Shown: positions 16,947-25,910 of the stretch, piece by piece
Numbering within the stretch: the first letter of the stretch is position 1
How the letters are laid out: the number at the start of each line of letters is the position of its first letter
Assembly: GCA_017404955.1 (NCBI GenBank)
Contig: JAFRBH010000001.1
Span: 1-64,000, forward strand
From: Candidatus Saccharimonadota bacterium
Lineage (GTDB): Bacteria; Patescibacteriota; Saccharimonadia; Saccharimonadales; Saccharimonadaceae
Reading direction: 5' to 3'
Length of the DNA stretch: 64,000 nucleotides
Program-made: the position numbers and the translations under genes
The notes under the pieces: model-generated
Seen by the model: the letters and a program-made list of their open reading frames with translations, nothing else
Told to the model about the DNA's origin: nothing
Database searches by the model: none

Positions 16947-17022
16947 AGGGGTGTAGCTCAGTTGGTAGAGCACTGGTCTCCAAAACCAGGTGTCGCGGGT
17001 TCAAGTCCTGCCGCCCCTGCCA
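16947..17022 (+). tRNA. tRNA-Trp(CCA)
   Basis: A 76-nt cloverleaf: acceptor AGGGGTG/CGCCCCT, D-arm AGCTCAGTTGGTAGAGC, anticodon stem CTGGT/ACCAG with loop CTCCAAA, T-arm GCGGG-TTCAAGT-CCTGC (one wobble-type mismatch), discriminator G and encoded CCA. TATAAT at 16911-16916 with TG extension precedes it by 30 bases. Confidence 0.97.
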
Positions 17023-17031
17023 TATCTAATT

Positions 17032-17787
17032 ATGAAAAAGACTGATCCAATTTGTATATTCGACTCTGGCATTGGTGGCGTATCTGTACTGCAATCGTTA
17101 GCTACATTAGCTCCAAACGAGTCTTATTTTTATTACAGCGACAGCAAAAATTGTCCTTACGGCGAGAAGTCCACTTCGGAAATTCAGAAAATCTGCGATA
17201 AAATCACAAAATATCTCTTAGAAAAGCATCCAAAATGTATCATTATTGCCTGTAATACTGCCAGCGCTAAGGCCGCAAATTACCTTCGCGAAAAATACCC
17301 TAATACGAAATTTTTTGCCATTGAGCCGGCCTATAAACTTGCAAGGAATGAAAAAACTCTCGTCATGGCAACGCCAGGAACTCTAGAAAGCGAAAAATTC
17401 CATAAACTCTTTTATCAATACGACAACGGTAAAACTATTTTGCTACCTTGCCCGGGTTTAGCAAGCCTAATTGAAAATGGTACACCAAAAGAAATAGAGG
17501 GTTATCTTCAGAAAAAAATAGCTACCTATCGCGGGAGAGTAGAAGTAGTAGTTCTGGGTTGTACCCATTACCCATTAGCTAAAGAATATATCAAAAATGT
17601 ACTTGGGGAGGTGAAGCTTATAGACGGAGCCCCTTATCTTGCCGAAAATGTTGTAAAATTTTTGACTGAAAATAAGCTTAAAAATAATCTAACTTCGCCG
17701 GAAATCGTTTTTGAAGACTCAAATCCAAATCCAAAAATCGCCAACCAAAAAGCTCATCGCTTCAAGGCTATCTTTGCAAAAAGCTAA
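17032..17787 (+). CDS. murI: Glutamate racemase
   Basis: MurI makes D-glutamate for peptidoglycan. FDSGIGGVSVL at the start, the first catalytic cysteine in ACNTASA and the second in GCTHYPL are all present in the 251-residue protein. ATG 17032 starts only nine bases after the tRNA-Trp CCA and has no Shine-Dalgarno box or separate promoter. It must be made on the tRNA transcript, and 3' processing of the tRNA would leave a nearly leaderless mRNA. The frame extends upstream into the tRNA, but that part is not credible as protein. Confidence 0.95.
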   Translation: MKKTDPICIFDSGIGGVSVLQSLATLAPNESYFYYSDSKNCPYGEKSTSEIQKICDKITKYLLEKHPKCIIIACNTASAKAANYLREKYPNTKFFAIEPAYKLARNEKTLVMATPGTLESEKFHKLFYQYDNGKTILLPCPGLASLIENGTPKEIEGYLQKKIATYRGRVEVVVLGCTHYPLAKEYIKNVLGEVKLIDGAPYLAENVVKFLTENKLKNNLTSPEIVFEDSNPNPKIANQKAHRFKAIFAKS

Positions 17788-17809
17788 TTCTAAAGCATAC
17801 TGTTTAAGC

Positions 17810-17839
17810 TTGACATACCCCCCCCCATGGTGTTATTAT
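17810..17839 (+). promoter_or_regulatory. Promoter with a C9 tract in the -35/-10 spacer
   Basis: TTGACA (17810-17815) and TATTAT (17834-17839) are 18 bases apart, and nine consecutive C residues (17818-17826) lie between them. Loss of one C would give the optimal 17-base spacer. It drives the surface-protein gene at 17867. Confidence 0.75.
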
Positions 17840-17866
17840 TGACTTATAACTAATTGGGAGCTTTAG

Positions 17867-19135
17867 ATGAAAAAAGCTAAACTACTTATTGCAGCCATGT
17901 TCATGGCTGTCACGCTGGGTCTTCCAGCCAAAGCGGTGTTTGCCGCAGCAATCACCATTACCCAAGCAGATCTTGCTACTGCTTGCAGTGGAACGCCAAC
18001 AAAAGGCATTACCTGTAGCACCACAGACGAACGCTACACTCTCGCAGCAGGCGAATACGTTCTAGGTAGTGATTTGGATCTTGGAACCTATAATCTTGGT
18101 TTATCAGGGGCCGGAAACTACATCCTCAATCTCGGCAACCATGTTATTACTTCCGCTGTCAATACAGCAAAAAATTCAAGCACTATTACTGTTGTAAATA
18201 GTGGCAAAACCACTGCTATCAAAAATGGTAAAATCGCCAATACTGGAATGGGCGGAGGAACAGCTCTTTCTATTGGTGGCTCAATTGCCACAATTTCCGA
18301 TGTCACTTTGTCCTCCAATGCAGATACTGCAGAAATTAACAATTTCGGAACCACTGCAGCTAATGTCACTTTCAATAATGTTGTCTCCAATAAACATATT
18401 AACGTGATGGGTGATAGCACTCTTACCATTAACAGCGGCACCTATTCTGGTGATATGATGGGCGCAGTCAGTACTTCTTTAGCATTTGACCCTATCACTT
18501 TTGAATATAATGATGACGGTGGTCATCTTATTATTAATGGCGGCACTTTTGCCTCCGCAGCCAGTTCGGCAATTTATGCTAACGGCATTGGTAAAAAAGC
18601 CTCTGTAGAAATCAATGGTGGTTCTTTCACCTCCGAAGGTGATACCGGTATGGAAGTGCTTGGTGCTAAGTCTGTCAAAGTTACTGGCGGCACCTTTACA
18701 GGTAAAGAAGCTGGCCTTAGATTAGCAGAATATACCAGTGTAGTACTCTCTGGTGGTACCTACAAAGCTACTGGCACCGAAGTAGACAACGGGGCTATTA
18801 CCATGCTAGCCACCAACGAGAGTAAACTTTCCACCCTTCTAGCTGCCGGTTATAAATACACCGACGGGGCAGCTGCTATGGGCACCCTGTTCGGCGAACC
18901 TCTAGCCTATCTCACTAGCAAAAACGTTTCTGTCGTATCTACAAGCACCTCTACTAACGACGAAACCAATACTGAAGACACCACCTCCAGTAACACTATT
19001 GGCGCTCCAGACTCTGGTAGAAACACTAAAGAAACTTCTGCCACTACTAGCGCCTTAGTAAGCATATTAGCTTCTTCTGTACTTCTTGGCGGTATCTACG
19101 CTGGCAAAAAACACTTTGCTAAAAAGCAAGCTTAA
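17867..19135 (+). CDS. Secreted beta-helix-like surface protein with APDSG sorting signal
   Basis: The 422-residue protein has a signal peptide (MKKAKLLIAAMFMAVTLGLPAKAVFA). Repeated short beta-strand/GG turns follow (INGGTFAS, INGGSFTS, VTGGTFTG, LSGGTYKA), typical of right-handed beta-helix domains, then a Thr/Ser-rich linker. The end has APDSG (380-384), a hydrophobic stretch (SALVSILASSVLLGGIYA) and a lysine-rich tail, the layout of a sortase-anchored protein. GGGAG precedes ATG by six bases. Two sortase genes lie 2-3 kb downstream. Expression may vary through the C9 promoter tract. Likely an adhesin or host-contact protein; the ligand is unknown. Confidence 0.8.
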   Translation: MKKAKLLIAAMFMAVTLGLPAKAVFAAAITITQADLATACSGTPTKGITCSTTDERYTLAAGEYVLGSDLDLGTYNLGLSGAGNYILNLGNHVITSAVNTAKNSSTITVVNSGKTTAIKNGKIANTGMGGGTALSIGGSIATISDVTLSSNADTAEINNFGTTAANVTFNNVVSNKHINVMGDSTLTINSGTYSGDMMGAVSTSLAFDPITFEYNDDGGHLIINGGTFASAASSAIYANGIGKKASVEINGGSFTSEGDTGMEVLGAKSVKVTGGTFTGKEAGLRLAEYTSVVLSGGTYKATGTEVDNGAITMLATNESKLSTLLAAGYKYTDGAAAMGTLFGEPLAYLTSKNVSVVSTSTSTNDETNTEDTTSSNTIGAPDSGRNTKETSATTSALVSILASSVLLGGIYAGKKHFAKKQA

Positions 19136-19147
19136 GGATAGTTATAC

Positions 19148-19176
19148 AAAAAGCACCTCCTGAAGAGGTGCTTTTT
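19148..19176 (+). terminator. Intrinsic terminator after surface-protein gene
   Basis: AAAAAGCACCTC pairs perfectly with GAGGTGCTTTTT around CTGAA (12 pairs). The T run is part of the 3' arm. Confidence 0.95.
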
Positions 19177-19206
19177 GTATTTAAATTGTGTATAATTAAA
19201 TTTAAG

Positions 19207-19860
19207 ATGAAAAACTTACCAATTCGACAACCCTATTTTATAATCTGGACAATTCTATATCTTTGCTTCTTGCTTTTAGGCTTGATTCTACCAAATTCTC
19301 TAGCAGTCACCTTCCTAAGACTTGCGGGTATCTTTTTATGTGTGCTTTATGTGTTTATCTATTCTCAAAATCTTCTCTTAAAATTTGCCTTTATGTTGAC
19401 GCTCCTGGCCGATGTTTTTCTAGCCATAAATAGCGTCTCAATTGCCGGAGTTATTACATTCTGCTTTGTTCAATTTACCCACTTCATACGCCTAAAAAAC
19501 TCCAGCTATAAGTTATTAGTTATTTTTTACATTGGGATACTCCTTGTTTTCGTCTTTTCCATCCTTTGGAATATCGATGCGCATTACCCACTTGCAGCTA
19601 TTTACTGTACAACGCTCGTCACAAACATTTTCCTCGCAAAAAAACGCGACACTATATCTTTTTTAGGCTTTCTTTTATTCCTATGTTGCGATATTTTAGT
19701 CGCCGTCTCCTTCCTTGCAAGTGTTGGCGTTTTACACCACGCACTTCATCCTATTGCAGATTATCTGGCGTGGGCATTCTACCTCCCCTCGCAAGTACTG
19801 ATCGCTAATACCCCAGAAAAATTAGCTAGAAGTACTAAAAAAGTTGCCAAAGCCCGATAG
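19207..19860 (+). CDS. YhhN/TMEM86-like multi-pass membrane protein
   Basis: The 217-residue protein has about seven to eight hydrophobic helices. LLADVFLAI, LCCDILVAVSFL and the closing AFYLPSQVLIA resemble the YhhN family, whose characterised members hydrolyse lysoplasmalogen. The family call rests on helix pattern and these short motifs only. TATAAT at 19191-19196 leaves about four bases before ATG 19207; upstream in-frame start codons lie inside the preceding terminator and promoter. Confidence 0.5.
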   Translation: MKNLPIRQPYFIIWTILYLCFLLLGLILPNSLAVTFLRLAGIFLCVLYVFIYSQNLLLKFAFMLTLLADVFLAINSVSIAGVITFCFVQFTHFIRLKNSSYKLLVIFYIGILLVFVFSILWNIDAHYPLAAIYCTTLVTNIFLAKKRDTISFLGFLLFLCCDILVAVSFLASVGVLHHALHPIADYLAWAFYLPSQVLIANTPEKLARSTKKVAKAR

Positions 19861-19882
19861 AATATGCTAAAATAGAACCATT

Positions 19883-20374
19883 ATGGAAGGTAAAAAATCA
19901 ACGACATTGTCACTGCCTAGGGCTATTTTAGTCTTTGGAGCGCCGGCAAGTGGCAAAACAACATTCTGTGAGAAATTCTCACAACAATTCAGAGCTCCAT
20001 ATTACAATTTAACCGACATCAAAGAAGAAAACGGTTTTTCTCGCGACAAGATTCTACTCATTCTGGATCTTATCGCTCGTACTGGCCAGAATCTCATCAT
20101 CGAAGGCGAGCTAAACACCGAAGCTGATCGTCAAGAAATCAGAAAACTTCTTGAAGCTGAAGGCTACAATCCTTCTCTCATCTGGATTCAGACCGATGTC
20201 AATACTATCAAGTCCAGATTAAAGAATCGTTTGAAATCTGTCGCCAAAGCCAAAGAGGAATACGAGGCTAAGATTTCTGAGCTTGAAGCTCCATCTGACA
20301 GTGAAAATCCAATTGTGCTCTCTGGTAAGCACACCTTTGAAACCCAGCTTTCACACACTTTGTCACAACTATAA
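19883..20374 (+). CDS. P-loop ATPase/kinase of the AAA_33 type
   Basis: The 163-residue protein carries a Walker A motif GAPASGKTT (18-26) and a compact nucleotide-kinase-like layout with DVNTIKSRLKNR as a possible lid arginine segment. Such proteins phosphorylate small molecules or nucleic-acid ends; the substrate is not evident. TAAAAT at 19868-19873 gives a three-base leader. It is followed closely by a metallopeptidase-like gene on the same strand. Confidence 0.7.
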   Translation: MEGKKSTTLSLPRAILVFGAPASGKTTFCEKFSQQFRAPYYNLTDIKEENGFSRDKILLILDLIARTGQNLIIEGELNTEADRQEIRKLLEAEGYNPSLIWIQTDVNTIKSRLKNRLKSVAKAKEEYEAKISELEAPSDSENPIVLSGKHTFETQLSHTLSQL

Positions 20375-20418
20375 AATCTATCAAAATCGTTGATTAGCTT
20401 TTCTTTTTGAGGCCCAAA

Positions 20419-20964
20419 ATGATATTAAAAGACCCAGAATTTGGTGAAGTAATTGTTCGTAAAAACCCTTGGAGTAATGGAATTAAATTTTCCATTTCTA
20501 CCTCTGGTAGGCTACAAATGTCTGTACCGAAATTCACCAGTAATTTTCTCGCCAAACGCTTTTTAAACCAAAGTCGCGACACGATTCGTGAAAAATTGCC
20601 GATAAAAGACCCCTCTTCTCAGCGTGCTAGAGATGCAAAAAAGAAGCTTCTTATGAAACGTGCTAAAGAATACCTCCCTTACCGTCTTGAATATCATGCT
20701 AAACTATATGGCTACAAATATGACAAGGTTCGTCTTACTCATGCCAATACCAGATGGGGAAGTTGTACCTCTAATCGCACCATCTCCCTAAATATTGGCT
20801 TAATGCAAGTACCAGAGCCCCTGCGTGACTATGTTATCTTGCACGAGCTAGCTCACCTAAACCACATGGATCACTCAAGTGCCTTCTGGGCAGAGGTGGG
20901 CAGTCACGACAAGCACTATAAAGACCACAGAAGAAGATTAAAGCAATTTACACCTGGAGTCTAG
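20419..20964 (+). CDS. YgjP-like (DUF45/M48-type) zinc metallopeptidase
   Basis: The zinc motif HELAHLNHMDHSSAFW holds HExxH plus a downstream H, and TRWGSCTSNRTISLN precedes it as in the YgjP/WLM-like family. The protein has 182 residues, no signal peptide or membrane segment, and is basic. ATG 20419 is preferred to the TTG four codons earlier. GAGG lies six bases upstream. The physiological substrate of this family is uncertain. Confidence 0.85.
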   Translation: MILKDPEFGEVIVRKNPWSNGIKFSISTSGRLQMSVPKFTSNFLAKRFLNQSRDTIREKLPIKDPSSQRARDAKKKLLMKRAKEYLPYRLEYHAKLYGYKYDKVRLTHANTRWGSCTSNRTISLNIGLMQVPEPLRDYVILHELAHLNHMDHSSAFWAEVGSHDKHYKDHRRRLKQFTPGV

Positions 20965-21023
20965 ACTAATTAGCGGTAAGTCTCCCATTTTTTAAGAAAA
21001 TTTCTTCCATGCCTGCACCTCTG

Positions 21024-21052
21024 TTGACTTTTATAGAATTTTGTAGTATAAT
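21024..21052 (+). promoter_or_regulatory. Promoter of first sortase gene
   Basis: TTGACT (21024-21029), a 17-base spacer and TATAAT (21047-21052) form a near-consensus promoter 28 bases before the ATG. Confidence 0.85.
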
Positions 21053-21080
21053 AAGCATATAACTTCATTTGGGAGTAACC

Positions 21081-21773
21081 ATGAAAACAGGGGAAAAACC
21101 AGTTAGGCATGTTTTTATCTCTGATTTTCATGCAGGATATTTGGCTAAATATCAAGAGAAAAGAAACCTTCATCTTGAAAAACGTAGCTCAAAAATTATC
21201 TATGCCAGCACCGTAGCGATCCTGTCTTTTGCTGTCGGTCTTTTCGCCGGCAAAACTTTTGCCCCTATTTCGACTACCAACGCTGTTTCATCTGATGAAA
21301 TCAATATTGACACCTCTGCAAAACCCGAGAACTCTATAAAAACTGCTAGAGCTACCTTAGAAAAAGTTACAGAGCAAAAAATCTCCGAGAACGCCAACAT
21401 TCCTCGCCCCTCCTATAATCTAGAGATCCCTAGTGTAGGCATCTTCACTAATATCACTACTACCTACGTTAATGAAAATAATGACATTGTAGTTCCACCT
21501 AGCGGCATAGCTGTTCTCAATTCTTACAAAGGTAGGTATTTTAATTTACTTGTTGGCCATCGTTCTGGTATTCTTAAAAATATCGGCGGAATCAGTTATG
21601 GAGATATTATTAGCTATTTTGGTAATACCTATCGTGTCTCTAGTATTTACCAACAGACTATCAATGATGTAAATATGTATAGTCTAACATCGAATTCACC
21701 CGCCCTTAAACTGATTACTTGCGCCGGGCCTAACAATTCTGAACGCTTAATTGTTGAAGCTATACCAGTCTAG
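21081..21773 (+). CDS. Sortase-family transpeptidase (1)
   Basis: The 230-residue protein has one membrane anchor (about 38-58) and a sortase barrel. The catalytic set is His160 (LLVGHRSGILK), Cys214 (LITCAGPNN) and Arg222 (SERLIVEA). Sortases cut an LPXTG-like signal and link proteins to the cell wall or to each other as pili. The start is ATG 21081 behind GGGAG. The next gene is a second, shorter sortase. Surface proteins with APDSG/APDTG tails nearby are plausible substrates. The long N-terminal cytoplasmic segment is unusual. Confidence 0.88.
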   Translation: MKTGEKPVRHVFISDFHAGYLAKYQEKRNLHLEKRSSKIIYASTVAILSFAVGLFAGKTFAPISTTNAVSSDEINIDTSAKPENSIKTARATLEKVTEQKISENANIPRPSYNLEIPSVGIFTNITTTYVNENNDIVVPPSGIAVLNSYKGRYFNLLVGHRSGILKNIGGISYGDIISYFGNTYRVSSIYQQTINDVNMYSLTSNSPALKLITCAGPNNSERLIVEAIPV

Positions 21774-21831
21774 CCAAAATTTGGCATAAACTTTTTAATT
21801 TTTCATTCCACTTGTGCTATAATAAGCATAA

Positions 21832-22359
21832 ATGGGAAGTGTGGAGAAGAAAGCTATTTTTTCTAAGAAATCGCTACTCCTAATCGCGATTTTCTTTGTA
21901 TATTTTGCAGCTGGTTTTGCTTTTTTCTACTTCGGTTTTAAGCCAGCCGTTTCCGCCGCCGATGCTTACGCTAAAGAAGCAGAGTCTGCCAACTCTAGAC
22001 TAAATATTCCAGCTATCAATCTCGATATTCCAGTCACCAAAGTCAATATGACCGACAACAATCTTGATGTCCCAGAACAGATCGTGGGAAGCTATTCTGT
22101 CCATAAAAATAAGACCCTGTTGATTGGTCACTCCACTACCGCATTTTCAGAACTAAAAAATCTCAAGGTTGGCGCCCAAATCACTTACGACAACCATATT
22201 TATACCGTAACAGACATCAAGCAGAAGGAAAAAGCTGATATCTCCATGAAAGAAATCTTAAAAGCTGAAGAAAAAGACACCTTGGTCCTCATGACTTGCG
22301 CTGGCGAGCAAATCACCAAAACTGATTTCTCTCATCGCCTAATTATTACTGCTTCTTGA
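21832..22359 (+). CDS. Sortase-family transpeptidase (2)
   Basis: The 175-residue protein has an N-terminal membrane segment (about 14-36) and the catalytic triad His100 (LLIGHSTTAF), Cys156 (LMTCAGEQ) and Arg169 (SHRLIITA). It is distinct from the adjacent sortase, so the two may have different substrates or steps. TATAAT at 21818-21823 leaves a two-base leader. Its last 14 bases overlap the convergent GH97 gene. Confidence 0.88.
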   Translation: MGSVEKKAIFSKKSLLLIAIFFVYFAAGFAFFYFGFKPAVSAADAYAKEAESANSRLNIPAINLDIPVTKVNMTDNNLDVPEQIVGSYSVHKNKTLLIGHSTTAFSELKNLKVGAQITYDNHIYTVTDIKQKEKADISMKEILKAEEKDTLVLMTCAGEQITKTDFSHRLIITAS

Positions 22360-24322
22360 TACTCACCGCAAAACCACCACCTGGCGCCATAAAAATGTCT
22401 AGGTTGTCGTTTTTGGTGACTTTTCTACTGGAAACATCAATCGCAAACGGCTCTTCACGATAGTGTGCACCGTCACCGTCACGATAAATCGTCGCCTCAT
22501 ACTGACCATCAGAGAGGAAATCAAGGTTCAGACGCACTCTATGACCTTCTTCGTTAGTCACGCCACCCACGTACCAATCTTCAGAGTCACGCCCTTGTCT
22601 TGCTACAATGTAATATTGTCCAATTTGTCCTAAAATTGGCACAGTTTTCTCCCAAGAGACTGGCACATCACGAATAAACTCATAGGCCTTAGGGAATTTT
22701 TCTTCATAGAAACGTGGTCTATCGGCCGCCATCTGCATACCAGAGAAGATCACCACATAGTAAGCCAGTTGCTTAGCGAGAGTTGTAGCAATACGCTTAG
22801 TACCATTTGTGATGTCAAAAATACCTGACGTGTAGTCCATGCCACCAGAAAGTAATCTAGTGAACGGCAAAATCGTAGTATGTGACGGAGAAAGCGCACC
22901 ACCCTCATATTCTTGCCCACGAGCGCCTTCACGCGAAAGCAAATTTGGGAAAGTACGTTCGATACCAGTACCCTTAATTGGCTCATGCACATCTAACATA
23001 ATATGGTATTTAGCGGCGAGTTCCAAAGCTTTCTGATAATGCAAAACACCGAGTTGCGAGTGATGATATTCTCGCCTGCCCTGTATCACCATAAATGAGC
23101 CAGCATAACCTGGTTTGATGTAATGAATATTGTGTTCAGCATAATATCGGTATGCCTCTTCAAGTTGTCTCTCATAGTTATCGACATAACCCACAGTCTC
23201 ATGATGACCCACCAGCTCAACACCGTTTTCCTTAGCGTATTCGGCCACTTCATCAAGATCAAAACCTTTCACGGGGTGTAAGAAGTCATTAGTTGGCCCA
23301 TTTTCTAGCCAATCACCATTCCAGCCATTGTTCCAACCCTCAATCAGAAGTCCTGGAACACCTAGTCTAACACAAGCATCAATATATTCTTTAGCATGTT
23401 CAGTAGTAGCACCGTGTCTAGGCCCTTCAGCCCAAGTCCATTCACCTACAAACATCGCCCACCAGATACCAATAAATTTTAGCGGTCTCACCCAATCAAA
23501 ATTTTCTTTTGGCGGATCATTCAGATTTAGAATCATGCGATTAGTGGTGAGCTCTAGCGCGTTGTCCGCCACCATTATCACGCGCCAAGGCGTATTAAAT
23601 GGCAGTTCCACATAAGCCTTTGCGCCGTCAGAAAGTGGCGTAATATCAGAGGAAAGTACACCTCTAGTGTTTGGCTTAATTGTCATCGAGCCATAGTTAT
23701 AAAGTGCCGCCTCGTGGATAGAAAGTAAATACCCCACCGGAGTTTCGATGGTGAGCGGCGTATGCACTGAGCGCTCTAACTCATAGATAAAGCTTTTCTC
23801 GTAATTATATTCATAACGGTCCGGCTGGTATGCTGGAATGTGCCAAGCTTGGCCATTGATATCAACATTAAACTCTGTTAGCTCATTAGCAATCACTAGC
23901 CTCTGGAACTCAGGCTGCGGCGGAATCTCATAGCGAAAGGCCACGCCATCATCAAATACTCGAAATCTCAAAGTGAAAAGACGCTTTTTGCCACTATTTT
24001 CCGAAAGATATAAAGTCTCCTCATTATAATGATTACGAATATAATGTTCCTCGCCCCATTTTGTCTCCCAAGTATCGTCAAAGGTTTTGGAAAGTGCTCT
24101 TACTAGCATCAAATTATCTCTAATTGGCGTATCGCCGCGAAGATCAAAGCCCAAATAGGAATCACGCACCAAAATCTTACCATCCTTAACAACCGAATAT
24201 GTTATACGGCCATTTTTTAGCATAATTTTTGCAGCAAGTCGTTGATTGGGGGAAAATACCTCTTTCTCATACGAAGAGCGCGGTTTTCCCAAGCCAAAAA
24301 GCCACTTGAAAAACTTAAACAT
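22346..24322 (-). CDS. GH97-family alpha-glucosidase-like enzyme
   Basis: The 658-residue protein has the three-part GH97 layout: N-terminal beta-supersandwich (about 20-275), a TIM barrel (GVPGLLIEGWNNGW, HHETVGYVDNY, IHYIKPGYAGSF, MLDVHEPIKGTG) and a C-terminal beta domain. Characterised members hydrolyse alpha-glucosides or alpha-galactosides. No clear signal peptide is present; the N-terminus is mildly hydrophobic (FKFFKWLFGLG). The minus-strand TATAAT (24334-24329) puts the transcript start exactly on ATG 24322. It completes a glucan gene set with GH57, GT4 and phosphorylase. Confidence 0.88.
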   Translation of the reverse strand: MFKFFKWLFGLGKPRSSYEKEVFSPNQRLAAKIMLKNGRITYSVVKDGKILVRDSYLGFDLRGDTPIRDNLMLVRALSKTFDDTWETKWGEEHYIRNHYNEETLYLSENSGKKRLFTLRFRVFDDGVAFRYEIPPQPEFQRLVIANELTEFNVDINGQAWHIPAYQPDRYEYNYEKSFIYELERSVHTPLTIETPVGYLLSIHEAALYNYGSMTIKPNTRGVLSSDITPLSDGAKAYVELPFNTPWRVIMVADNALELTTNRMILNLNDPPKENFDWVRPLKFIGIWWAMFVGEWTWAEGPRHGATTEHAKEYIDACVRLGVPGLLIEGWNNGWNGDWLENGPTNDFLHPVKGFDLDEVAEYAKENGVELVGHHETVGYVDNYERQLEEAYRYYAEHNIHYIKPGYAGSFMVIQGRREYHHSQLGVLHYQKALELAAKYHIMLDVHEPIKGTGIERTFPNLLSREGARGQEYEGGALSPSHTTILPFTRLLSGGMDYTSGIFDITNGTKRIATTLAKQLAYYVVIFSGMQMAADRPRFYEEKFPKAYEFIRDVPVSWEKTVPILGQIGQYYIVARQGRDSEDWYVGGVTNEEGHRVRLNLDFLSDGQYEATIYRDGDGAHYREEPFAIDVSSRKVTKNDNLDIFMAPGGGFAVSIKKQ

Positions 24323-24383
24323 AAGCTTATTATACCATTAAACCACCGTTATTTGTGCTATAATTTAAGCAAATAGGAGGAAA

Positions 24384-25856
24384 ATGAGAAAACCACGTCG
24401 CCACAGAAATAAAGCTATTTTTATCTTACCAATTGTCTTTTTGTTGATTGTCGGGGTAGTTGTTGGTTTCTTGACTTTTTCCAAAAATATTTCAAAACCA
24501 AAAGGCATAATCACCTATGATGACTCTCTAACTGACACCGAGAGAACATTAGTAGAAAACGCTCTCGCCGATTTTATCCCCGTAGATGACGTCACAATTA
24601 GCGCAAGCTTAGAAGACGCTGCCTATATAGAAAAAGCTGGGAATTACCTTGTCTATCAAACACTAGTCCCAACTACCGATTTTTATAACCCAGTTTTCGA
24701 TATTACTTCTGATGAATTAGAAAAATACACCCTCACTCCGATTGAAGAGCTCGAGCCTACCACCAAACTCCTATCTTTAGACGGTAAATACTATCTAGAC
24801 GATTTCAAAGAAGGCGCCAAATACCGCATTCTTCACTTTGATTCTAACACTCCAGATGAAACCAAAGATAAAGTCGCAACCAAAATTGAAAAAACTGGTC
24901 TAGAACAAGATGGTATCTTAAGATTCTCTCAAACCGGTGTTACTGCACTTACTCGTCGCATGCTAAATAAGCTCGCCGAAGTAGGAAGTGGCGCCTATTT
25001 TGCCGAATATGTCAAAGACTATCTCTCTAACTCCGATCTCACCCATATCAGCAACGAAGCGTCCTTTGCCGATGATTGCAGCATCAAAGATATGGTGCTC
25101 TGCGCCAACCCCCGCATGTTTGATGCTATTTCTGCCATTGGCACCGATATTATTGAACTTACCGGCAATCATAACAATGACTGGGGTAAAACCGCCAATA
25201 TTGAGACTATCAAACTTTATCACGACAACGGTCTTAAGACCTTTGGTGGCGGCGAAACCGAAGAGGAAGCCAAAAAACCTCTAGAAATTTCCGAAAAAGG
25301 GAACAATATTACACTAATTGGTATCAATTATTCTACATCCTCCAAAGCTAACGGCCAAGGCGCTGATGGGGATAACCCTGGTGCCAATATTTACGATGCG
25401 GCACTTACTAAAAAACAAATCAAAGAGGCCAAGGACAAAGGAAATTTTGTCATCGTCGATATCCAATTTGCCGAATGCTACAGCTACCCAGATGAAGGTG
25501 CTGAAATGCCTGAGTGTGACCTGCCCATCACTGGCCAACAAGCATTCTTCCGCCAACTAATTGATGAGGGCGCTGATATGGTGATTGGCACTCAAGCTCA
25601 CCAACCTCAAACTTACGAAATCTATCAAGGAAAACCAGTCTACTATGGCCTTGGCAACCTGTTTTTCGATCAAACTTACTGGCCTGGTACCGAAAGAAGC
25701 CTAATTCTAACTCACTATTTCAAAGATGGAAAATTACTTCAAACTCGCATCTTGCCAACTATGTATGATACTGCCTATCAGCCAAAAATGCTAGATGAAG
25801 TCGCCAAGAAAGCTTATCTAGAACGCTTACTCTCCGCCAGCCCCAAAGGCAATTAA
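24384..25856 (+). CDS. CapA-like (PGA_cap) membrane-anchored metallophosphatase-fold protein
   Basis: A basic N-terminus and one membrane helix (about 9-30) precede an extracellular domain. LTGNHNNDWG, VIVDIQFAECYSY, MVIGTQAHQPQ and YYGLGNLFFDQ match the CapA/PgsA family, first described in poly-gamma-glutamate capsule synthesis. The N-terminal 200 residues before the fold are extra and of unknown type. GGAGG precedes ATG, with a TATAAT box upstream. No capB/capC partners are nearby, so a capsule role is not established. Confidence 0.85.
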   Translation: MRKPRRHRNKAIFILPIVFLLIVGVVVGFLTFSKNISKPKGIITYDDSLTDTERTLVENALADFIPVDDVTISASLEDAAYIEKAGNYLVYQTLVPTTDFYNPVFDITSDELEKYTLTPIEELEPTTKLLSLDGKYYLDDFKEGAKYRILHFDSNTPDETKDKVATKIEKTGLEQDGILRFSQTGVTALTRRMLNKLAEVGSGAYFAEYVKDYLSNSDLTHISNEASFADDCSIKDMVLCANPRMFDAISAIGTDIIELTGNHNNDWGKTANIETIKLYHDNGLKTFGGGETEEEAKKPLEISEKGNNITLIGINYSTSSKANGQGADGDNPGANIYDAALTKKQIKEAKDKGNFVIVDIQFAECYSYPDEGAEMPECDLPITGQQAFFRQLIDEGADMVIGTQAHQPQTYEIYQGKPVYYGLGNLFFDQTYWPGTERSLILTHYFKDGKLLQTRILPTMYDTAYQPKMLDEVAKKAYLERLLSASPKGN

Positions 25857-25910
25857 TCTCTCTTGTCATGGCAATCTCCTTATGCTAAAATAAAAACAAA
25901 GGAGGTAAAT

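Noticed and set aside
16990-17031. Longer N-terminus of MurI reading through tRNA-Trp
   Set aside because: It would translate the tRNA gene. The family start matches ATG 17032.
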